Positions 1 through 6,781 of a stretch of DNA of 23,604 nt are shown here, piece after piece; position 1 is the stretch's first letter, and the number at the start of each line of letters is the position of its first letter. Origin of the DNA: Coptodactyla brooksi (taxonomy: Eukaryota > Arthropoda > Insecta > Coleoptera > Scarabaeidae). A program made the translations under genes and the position numbers. The notes beneath the pieces were generated by a model. That model ran no database searches and was not told the DNA's origin. It saw only the letters and a list, made by a program, of their open reading frames with translations. The DNA is taken from the NCBI GenBank assembly GCA_033557675.1, contig JAWQRM010000367.1:1-23604 (forward strand), in the 5' to 3' direction.

Positions 1-280
1 GCCATTACCTTAACAAAGTTTTTCAGTGCTTCACAAATTGCTTTACATACTTCGGGTAGGCCCTTAAAGCTTGTCCCCTGTCGCGAGAAATCTAAGTGTG
101 ACTGCTAACCGTATTTTTGCAGGTATAGCTTCTCCCCACAGAGTACCTTTTTGTCTTATTTTTGGTTCAATCGTTTGAAGAAGATATTCAAAATCTACTG
201 CAGCCATTCGGCAGAAGTTATCGAATTCACCTGATGGTCCTTGACCTAAGTTCTTTAACAGCTGACGACCGTCATACCTG
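1..280 (-). pseudogene. PIF/Harbinger transposase (HARBI1-like) fragment
   Basis: The minus strand from about 280 to 64 reads as the N-terminal part of a HARBI1-like DDE nuclease. Family-typical phrases are visible: FCRMAAVDFEYLLQTIEPKI followed by EAIPAKIRLAVTLRFLATGD. A stop follows GDKL. The family text then resumes in another phase as LPEVCKAICEALKNFVKV, running off the window at base 1. About 17-20 residues that normally join these blocks (the SYxSLxYLFRI-type helix) are missing, so this is a deletion at the GDKL junction rather than an intron. A splice-acceptor-like TTATGTTTCAG sits just before the fragment at about 280-290. No catalytic DDE residues lie inside the window. I read it as a dead transposon copy. 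A domesticated HARBI1-type gene is less likely because of the deletion and frame break. Confidence 0.75.
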
Positions 281-448
281 AAACATAACATATTAATTAA
301 TGTCGCCCATAGTGACTTAGTACCTTAACCTTCTACGAAGATATCTTTTTTGCACTGTTGCATGTGTCAAGCACTGTACAGTGCAGCAACAACTGAGCTT
401 GGCTCAAAAAATTACAGCACATTCATGAGCCAACGTTTGCCCAAACGT

Positions 449-502
449 ATGTCCCAATGTGTGGAGCCGGCATTTTGATGCCGGCTCCACACATTGGGAC
501 AT
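449..502. repeat. Perfect 25-bp inverted repeat (hairpin)
   Basis: Bases 449-473 and 478-502 are exact reverse complements with a 4-base spacer (TTTG). The stem is GC-richer than its surroundings (contains GTGGAGCCGGCAT). AAAC at 443-446 and GTTT at 507-510 can extend it past a small internal loop. It may be a foldback or MITE tip or a palindromic duplication. No coding role is visible. Confidence 0.9.
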
Positions 503-509
503 GCTTGTT

Positions 510-860
510 TCATAAGGCCTAATTTTACATGAAGCGGAGAAACTAGCCCTTTTTTTGGAAATACGAGATTCTTTCGATGTTTTTGACTTCAAGATATAAT
601 GTAAATGTAATAATTGATAAGCCAAACAGGAAGGATTACTATTATTTGTTAACTTGCAGTTAATTGTGAACCATGCTCTGATAACCTTAACTAATGTAAC
701 CAATGTGAAATCGAACCTATTGCAAATTATCATGACTGCGAAAATGCAAAGAATGCAGTGTTTCGATAAATTATTTCTATATTTACACATAAAGTCCTTG
801 TTTTATCCATTATTCACTCAGTTATTCATTCGTACGGCTGTTATTTAAGCTGTGCTCTTT
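510..860. other. Upstream flank, nothing recognised
   Basis: AT-rich sequence between the hairpin and the PDI-like gene promoter. Overlapping short ORFs on both strands have no recognisable protein features and are probably chance. Confidence 0.5.
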
Positions 861-861
861 G

Positions 862-917
862 CTGTCAATATTCCACCTGTCAAATTAATTGACAAACGCT
901 TTGACACTGCTTTGTCA
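862..917 (+). promoter_or_regulatory. Cluster of TGACA/TGTCA motifs upstream of PDI-like gene
   Basis: Five TGTCA/TGACA cores lie within 56 bases, 55-110 bases upstream of the ATG at 972: CTGTCAA at 862 and 877, TTGACA at 889, TTTGACA at 900 and TTGTCA at 912. CTGTCA is the reverse complement of TGACAG, the binding core of Meis/Homothorax-type TALE homeodomain proteins. That makes a regulatory cluster plausible, but in AT-rich DNA chance cannot be excluded. Confidence 0.3.
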
Positions 918-971
918 TCACTTTAGTATCTTATGCACCGACTAACTATTTACAATTTTTAATCGTCGAGC

Positions 972-1512
972 ATGGAGGTGTCGCTATTTCTCGTATTCTT
1001 GATATTGGGGTCAGTTCGTGGACTATACGAAAATGCCGACGTCGTGCATTTAAATGTGGACAACTTCGACAGATTGGTCACCCACGGTAGCGACACGTGG
1101 GTGGTTCAGTTTTACTCGCCTTACTGTCCTTATTGCCAAGAATTCGCACCCAGTTTCGAAAAGGCCGCCAGTATCCTAAAAGGATCGCACGTAAAAGTTG
1201 GAGTCGTCGATGCGGACGAGGACAAAACGCTCCTGAGACGATACGAGATAAAGGGTATACCCAATGTGAAGATTTACCATCCAAAAAATCCTGTGCCAGA
1301 AACTTACACCGGACCTAGAACTACCGATGCTTTGGTACAAAAAGTGACTACCCTTAAGAAGGGTAAGAGGACCATTGATGTTGTAAAGGACGGCAGACGT
1401 AAGAGCAACAATGAGGACCAAGAACCGACAGGTACTGTAACACATTGAATCGACATATTAATTCCATTTGTTTCTTTTAATTACAGAACCAATGACTAAA
1501 GTGGTGCTATGA
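972..1512 (+). CDS. Small single-domain protein disulfide isomerase (PDIA6/P5-like)
   Basis: Two exons, 972-1431 and 1487-1512, joined across a 55-bp intron (donor AG|GTACTG, acceptor TTTTAATTACAG|AA), give 161 residues. Residues 1-17 form a hydrophobic signal peptide. Residues about 22-130 form one thioredoxin fold resembling the first domain of PDIA6/P5: VVQFYSPYCPYCQEFAP holds the active site C52-P-Y-C55, and GIP at 94-96 supplies the conserved cis-proline. It should therefore oxidise or isomerise disulfides in the secretory pathway. Normal P5 is about 430-440 residues with two thioredoxin domains, CGHC sites and a KDEL-like tail. Here there is one domain, CPYC instead of CGHC, and a charged tail ending in MTKVVL with no ER-retrieval signal. 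Reading through the intron instead gives a 158-residue form ending in GTVTH. The open frame and clean splice sites argue for a live gene. It could be a divergent paralogue or a secreted thioredoxin-like enzyme. Confidence 0.85.
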
Positions 1513-1584
1513 GGAAATGTATTTTCAAACCTTTTTGTAGATGTATTTATGTATTTTTCTTAATTTTTACATGTAGTATGCTTT

Positions 1585-1590
1585 ATTAAA
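1585..1590 (+). terminator. Poly(A) signal ATTAAA of the PDI-like gene
   Basis: ATTAAA lies 73 bases after the spliced stop codon (1510-1512), a normal distance for a short insect 3' UTR. Confidence 0.5.
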
Positions 1591-1734
1591 CAATGGTCTA
1601 CATTTAATTTATTATTTATAATTTATTATTTACAAAGAGCACATCACAAACAGCAAATATTACCGAATTGACAAGCTACGAGTTGACACAAATACTGAAC
1701 TGTTCATATATTTTATTTCCTTTATTTATTTTTA

Positions 1735-1769
1735 TTTCCTTTTAAGCGACAGCGTCGCTTAAAAGGAAA
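1735..1769. repeat. Perfect 16-bp hairpin with 3-base loop
   Basis: Bases 1735-1750 (TTTCCTTTTAAGCGAC) and 1754-1769 are exact reverse complements around an AGC spacer. It sits at the left edge of the GC-richer island that follows. Confidence 0.85.
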
Positions 1770-2430
1770 ACTAACCCATTCATTTAAGTCAACCGATTGT
1801 CTTCTGTAATTCATTCTGCCGCATCGAAACAGAAAGTCCAAGAGTCCATGAATGAATTCCAATGTGTAATTTGGGCGTAACAGATTCGCCGTCTGTCCGT
1901 ACGGTCTTAATTTAAACGTACCACGCCAGACGGAGACGGTGATTTTCAAGAAGCTAATTGCTATGCTAAGTGCGCGACAGTCAGGTATGCTGGCGCCAAA
2001 TAGTCGCCGACGAACAATGAGCACCAACAAAACGTGACACAAAATGCCATTATGCCGATACCGAGCAGTTTCTATACCTGCTCACAAATCGCCACCTGGA
2101 CGTAATTTCCACGAAAATCTCTGATGACTTTGTGCAAGGACATCTCGGCCGGTTTCAATAATGGTTAATAGCTATTTTCGCTTATTTCTGGCGTTAAAAC
2201 GCAATAAAAGTCAGGAAAGCTTTAATTTTTTCCGTCCGATATTTCTTGGAAACCAAAGTAATGTGCCTGTCGCCATCTGTTAGGCGTTTGCTGCAACCCG
2301 TGCGCCAACTACTCTTGCGTCCTCTATGTGTCGGTTTACCAAACTACTAGCTACATAACTGGTAGCGTTTGCTGTAGTGCAGTTTGCAAACTTTAATTCT
2401 AAGCAATAGAAAGCACTCCAAAATCTAAAT
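1770..2430. other. GC-richer island without recognised gene
   Basis: This stretch is visibly richer in GC and CpG than either flank (for example GCCGTCTGTCCGTACGG near 1890 and CACGCCAGACGGAGACGG near 1921, which are partly complementary). The minus-strand ORF at 1722-2042 has no recognisable domain. The island could be a promoter or first-exon region of an unseen gene, a decayed SINE-like repeat, or a transposon remnant. It cannot be decided from sequence alone. Confidence 0.35.
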
Positions 2431-2753
2431 TCAATTTAATTCTGAACCTAATAAATTCATTTAGTTTCTATACAAAGTTAGCTTTTTTATTACACTACTT
2501 TCAAGCATTGTTTCATCAATGAACGGTTAACCTTTAACTATATTAGATAAGTCTATAAGTTTATTTAAAGTTTTGTTATAAACTATAATGTCCACATAAG
2601 CCGAGTCTAGACAATAATAATAAAAACAGAATTGCACATATAAAATCCAGATATATTATATAACCAAAATTTTCAGCAACATAATACAGTCAGGTACCAC
2701 AAATCAAGAAGGATAATGCGGAAATAATACTCTTCTGGTTGTATTAATAATTT

Positions 2754-2793
2754 GGCTTAACTAGTTTCGATTAAGTAATCGTCTTCAGCAACC
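2754..2793 (-). ncRNA. Hammerhead-ribozyme-like motif, left foldback arm
   Basis: Read on the minus strand: GGTTG, core CTGAAGA (2788-2782), one extra base, stem II GATT/AATC closing an ACTT loop, GAAA (2768-2765), then CTAGT, T (2759) at the cleavage-nucleotide position, and AAGCC (2758-2754). Stem I (GGTTG with AAGCC) makes four pairs including one wobble. All invariant core bases of the family (CUGANGA, GAA, NUH) are present. Stem III is only 1-2 bp. Activity is inferred, and the extra base after A9 would weaken it. Confidence 0.45.
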
Positions 2794-3105
2794 TTTACAA
2801 GTTTATATTATGTAATTGTTATGAAACTCTTATCACATGAGTTAAAAAATGGTAAAGTTAAAAATCAAGGAATGAAGTTCCTTGCCGGTGGTGTAAAATT
2901 TTTTAGAAAATTAAAAAATTGTACACGAGGTACAGATACATCTTGAATATGATATATATTAAATATGTATCTGTGCTTCGTATGTAATCTATTAATTTTC
3001 AAAAAAAAATTACACCACTGACAAGGAACTCCATTCCTTGATCTTTAGCTTTTTTAACTCACGTGACAACAGTTTCATAACAATTACATAACATAAACTT
3101 GTAAA

Positions 3106-3146
3106 GGCTTCTGAAGATGATTATATAAATCGAAAGTAGTTAAGCC
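3106..3146 (+). ncRNA. Hammerhead-ribozyme-like motif, right foldback arm
   Basis: In order: GGCTT (3106-3110), core CTGAAGA (3111-3117), extra T, stem II GATT (3119-3122) with AATC (3128-3131), GAAA (3132-3135), minimal stem III ending in GT, T3141 at the cleavage position, AAGCC (3142-3146). Stem I is a perfect 5-bp pairing placed exactly where a type I hammerhead needs it. Stem III has lost its second pair (G3136 opposite G3139; the left arm still has C opposite G). It faces away from the left-arm copy. Confidence 0.5.
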
Positions 3147-3234
3147 AAATTATACATTATTACAGCCAAAACAGTATTATTTCCACATTACCCTTTTTGA
3201 TAGTAATATAGAGAAAATGATTAAAATAATAAAA

Positions 3235-4130
3235 ACATACAGTATAAAACCTTAATTTGAAGTTGTACTCTTCTTGTTAATTCATCAACTATTTTTTCAA
3301 AATTAATATTTTTTTTTGTAGAAGCCTTTTCAATTGATAAAATAGCGGTATTTGATAAGTTTTCCTAATCTTAAATAAGCTTTGATGATTTTTAATTCAC
3401 TGAAGCCTCCTACACAAGGAGGTACAGTTCCATGTAGTGTTAGAATTATTCTCAACGCAATTTCTAATTTGGTTTTTAAGAATGGTTTTTGAAAGATCTA
3501 AACTTGTTGTTGCCCTAAGGTCTGAAATCGACGTCATTGAATTCATCAACTTTAACTTTTCACCTACTAAAAATTCAAAGCAAGCAGAAACTCCATGCAG
3601 CTTTTCATACCTCCATCTTAAGTTATTAAAATACCTATTACCTTTCATTTCCATTGTAAATAAATATTTACAATAATAATAAGCTGCTTATTGAAATTGT
3701 TCGTTTAATTTAATAATTTTGCTTCTTTATTTTTAAAATCTGTAGGCAGAAAATTTCCAAAGCACAATGTTAACTTTTAGTCAAGATATTTTTCCATGTG
3801 GTATCTCTCATTTGTTGTAAGGAATTAATTTAATCCTTGTATTAAAAGTGAAGCTTCAATGTTTGCAGTATTTTTTGATTTCAATGTTCTATTAATTTTA
3901 TTAACTCTTGCAATATTAGATTCCGTGCAGTTAACAATAATTCCCATATGGTATCTCTCATTTATTAAAGCTTCAATGTTCGTAGTATTTTTGATTTCAA
4001 TCCCTTATTAATTTTATCAACTCTTGTAATATTAGATTCCGTGCAGTTAACAAGAATCTAAAATTCTTCGTCAGCCCTTTTTAATTTCAGCACATTGCAA
4101 TGTCAACAAACGATTTTAAGTTACCCTTTC
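3235..4130 (-). pseudogene. hAT-superfamily (ZMYM1-like) transposase relic
   Basis: The minus strand carries a decayed C-terminal hAT dimerisation region. The best block, near 3460-3350, reads IALRIILTLHGTVPP then CVGGFSELKIIKAYLR, matching the family pattern LTLPVTxAxxERSFSxLKxIKxYLR. Downstream, NFEKIVDELTRR fits the family's terminal helix. Upstream a 77-codon open stretch (3654-3424) carries NLRWRYEKLHGVSACFEFL and continues in a different frame, so at least one frameshift lies between them. Further stops interrupt the rest. Sequence to about 4130 is probably the same element but is weakly recognisable. No intact DDE catalytic core is visible. Confidence 0.65.
3794..4054. repeat. Imperfect tandem duplication, period about 150 bp
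   Basis: The unit starting CCATGTGGTATCTCTCATTT at 3794 recurs at 3944 (CCATATGGTATCTCTCATTT). Both copies share AGCTTCAATGTT and AATATTAGATTCCGTGCAG. The second copy has lost about 35-45 internal bases. It lies in or next to the hAT relic and probably arose by local duplication within it. Confidence 0.8.
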
Positions 4131-4591
4131 ATAATAAAACTTAAAACCACCAGCACAGTTAAGAGTTCAATCCAGTAATGCCTACATTCGCAAAGCAATG
4201 TTGCAAATTGAGTTAAACAAAAGAAAATGTATCTAAACGAGGCCCGAATGTTGCTCAGTTACAGGGCATGTGGGCACTTTTAAAACAAAGATAATTATTG
4301 GACGCAAAATATGATTAAAGTAAGCTTGATATCAATTTGTAGAAATGGGGTAAAATGTGAAAATTGCTCATAATAAATATTCGAATTTTTAATGTTTAGT
4401 TCCGGAATTGCTGATAATAGATTATACATTAAAATTAACAACCATTTCAACCACAACATTGTTTTTATACTCGGCATATGTTTGTTTATCTAATAAACTT
4501 TCTTTATGAGAATTAAAACTAAACTGAATGCCTGACTTATATACCTAACTCCTACCCTAATTATTTTTTAATACTCTTCAAACTAGTTACA

Positions 4592-5000
4592 ATGATTGGG
4601 TTTTAATTATGTAACTTGTCCTTTTACCCACCAAGTCAAAAAGTATAGATGCAGATATAGGGTCAGGGCCCTTATTAAACATTTCTGGGTTTTCTGCTAC
4701 GTCAACTTGATTATTTGTATCAACTTGTTTAATCAATTCTATTTTATCATCTAAAAATTCAGCATGGCTGCCCACAAGATCACTTTGAAAGTGATAATCT
4801 AAATTATAGGATGGATAATAAAATAGAATTGATTATACAAGTTAATACAAATAATCAACTTGATGCAGCCGAAAGTCTAAAGAAATTTTTTTAGATAAAA
4901 TGAAATGTTTAATAACGGCCATGGCTGTGTACTTGCGTCCATACTTTTTGACCTGGTGGGTAAGAGATCAGAGTAATTAAAACCGAATTATTGATTGAAA
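4592..5000. repeat. Diverged inverted repeat, arms about 190 bp
   Basis: Left-arm landmarks pair with right-arm complements: CCCACCAAGTCAAAAAGTAT (4628) with ATACTTTTTGACCTGGTGGG (4942), TTATTAAACATTTC (4672) with GAAATGTTTAATAA, and AATCAATTCTATTTTAT (4731) with ATAAAATAGAATTGATT. The centre is near 4796. The left arm, minus strand, has a 62-codon ORF (4775-4587) without recognised domains; the right arm contains the equivalent with stops. It may be a foldback of an element fragment. Confidence 0.8.
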
Positions 5001-5573
5001 TATTTGTGATCCACCAAATTGCAGCATGATCTCTTCATGCCATTTTCAATATGGATTGTACTGGTTTATCACATTCGTTTCACGATCTTTTTGGATTGAT
5101 GTTATCATATACAATTCACTTTTCATCACCAGTTTATCATCTGTTTCAAAACTGGATCTGCAGTGGATCTCTAAAATAAATGAATTTCTTTCATTTCATG
5201 CCAAACCCAAATGCAGAGCTTTTTGACTAATCCGAACTTTTGCAAATGTCTGTTTGTGATTGAAATTTTTCACCAATCTCACATGTTAAATATATAGACC
5301 CAATTCAATTACGGCTTTAATTTCATCAACTTCAGTTGGTTGACCAGAATGTTAGCCATCTTTGGAAGAAAAATCGCCATAACAAAATTTGATAAACCAA
5401 TTCTGACATGTGCGTTTTCTTACGACATCAAAATAAGTTATTTCAAAAGTAAGAAACGAGGCTGCTAGAAATAAACCATTTTTGGGTTTTTCAAAAAAAT
5501 TGTCAACCATCAATTTGAGAAACGAAATCACTTTTATAGCAACTTGGTTTGCCGTTTTAAAATATCCTATCAT
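4980..5573 (-). pseudogene. mariner transposase relic (N-terminal and HTH region)
   Basis: On the minus strand near 5440-5300 the protein text ITYFDVVRKRTCQNWF, then IKFCYGDFSSKDG, a stop, HSGQPTEVDEIKAVIE, matches the second helix-turn-helix and linker of mariner transposases (TCQxWFxxFxxGDFxxxDxxRSGRPxEVDExxxxxLIE). Upstream residues to 5573 fit poorly. Downstream, toward 4980, stops and frame changes accumulate and only faint similarity to the catalytic part remains. No TIRs were recognised. Dead copy. Confidence 0.7.
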
Positions 5574-5579
5574 TAGTCT

Positions 5580-6682
5580 TGTTTCTTTCTAGTTTTAGTT
5601 CTTGCCTATGTCATGCCTATCTAATCTCAATCCTAGGATTTTTGATACAACTCGAAAGTAAAGAATGAAATAATGATCTAAATGTCTTTTAGCGAATAGA
5701 AATAATCGAGGAGTGTTAAATCCTTCACATTAACAAAAGTTTCGGATAGGAGCAAATAGAAACACTAGCCCAATATACCCAATTTGTATATTTCGATACA
5801 TAATTCTTCTATTACAAAATTACTTTTTTTAGGCTATAATATCACATTTCTGATGTGGATATTACAATCCACCGGTTTAATCGTAAATCACAATTAGACC
5901 TAACTAGATTACAAGATTTCTCAAAAGAGAAAAACGAATATCCTCAACAACAATAAGTAACAACAAAAGATATTCGGAAGAAATGAGTGAACATCATAAA
6001 TAACGACAATAACAGGAGAAAAAAAGAATTAAAAAGACAAGTAATGAATTGATGCATTAATTAAATCTTAATTATTACATGAGACTGCAGCATTGTTTTA
6101 GTTTAGGCACATTTTTTTTCTTGGTAATTATACCAACGTATTTCTTGGCAAGTTCATTAAAATAAAGATAGAAATACATTAAGCACCCAATAAGTACTGA
6201 GTTGTAATTAAGAAATGATTGCGTTAGAAAGTACACTAAAGCTTCTCAACAGTCACACGTCAAAATAAGATGTTCTTAATCAATAAAAGAAAACAAATCA
6301 TAAATACTTAAACATTAATCTTGTCATTCAAATTAAGTAATCTTTAGTAACAGTAAAACAAAAAAAATTAAGGTTTATGCGGCCTTCGCACAATTTTTAA
6401 CCGGCAATTTAAAACAATTACCGTGTAAAAATTAGACGGTTAAATTCGAGTGTCTTTTACGGAATGCGCCATGTACGCTCGACGATTTCAGTATATGCTA
6501 TTCACGTTGTTGACACGACATTCTGTGTTTGTTTTTTGTACATTATGATCATACATGTGTATCCTTTTTCACATACTCTGGAACACACTTCCAGGTCTTT
6601 CTGTATCCGCGTTAGAGGAAACTTAACAAGTAGCTATTATTAATACTTTTGGAAGTCACAGCCCGTGCAGCTAGCGTTGTTG
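5580..6682. other. Region downstream of cueball, no gene recognised
   Basis: This AT-rich stretch must contain the 3' UTR and poly(A) site of cueball, whose stop codon is at 6683-6685. No minus-strand AATAAA was found here. The nearest canonical variant I see is ATTAAA, reverse complement at about 5876-5881, which would imply an approximately 800-base 3' UTR. The site is unresolved. Confidence 0.4.
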
Positions 6683-6781
6683 TTAGTATAAATCATCGCC
6701 CGTTTCCATGTTCTTCAGTAATTTCTTCTTTTCATCATTTGCTTTCTTTGATTTTCTTAATTGCGGTGGTTCAAAACAAGG
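6683..6781 (-). CDS. cue: cueball terminal exon (32 residues)
   Basis: A 99-base exon found from its protein sequence: acceptor TTTTCTGATTGTAG, then PCFEPPQLRKSKKANDEK, ending NMETGDDLY and TAA at 6685-6683. Phase 0 matches the donor at 9204. The family tail continues CETPCF... and ends DDLY, so both joins fit. The region also holds a plus-strand ORF (6649-6831) that is only its shadow. Confidence 0.93.
   Translation of the reverse strand, partial: PCFEPPQLRKSKKANDEKKKLLKNMETGDDLY

Larger units (their letters stand above)
2701..3203. mobile_element. About 500-bp foldback (long inverted repeat) element
   Basis: Two arms of about 250 bp are diverged reverse complements along their whole length and meet near 2953. 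Paired landmarks include GGAAATAATACT (2720) with AGTATTATTTCC (3172), TTGGCTTAACTAG with TAGTTAAGCCAA, and GGAATGAAGTTCCTTG with CAAGGAACTCCATTCC. At the centre ACAGATACAT (2932-2941) faces ATGTATCTGT. There is no ORF. It looks like a non-autonomous foldback or MITE-type element, or a head-to-head dimer of a short repeat. Each arm carries a hammerhead-like motif, listed separately. Confidence 0.85.

Noticed and set aside
1078..1445. Three ORFs overlapping the PDI-like gene in other frames or on the minus strand
   Set aside because: Shadows of the real reading frame; no domain or signal of their own.
1722..2042. 106-codon minus-strand ORF
   Set aside because: No recognisable domain; it includes the hairpin sequence and homopolymer-like ends. 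Kept only as part of the unexplained island.
2100..2150. CTGATGACTTTGTGCAAGG as another hammerhead-like core
   Set aside because: No stem II partner and no GAAA block follows.
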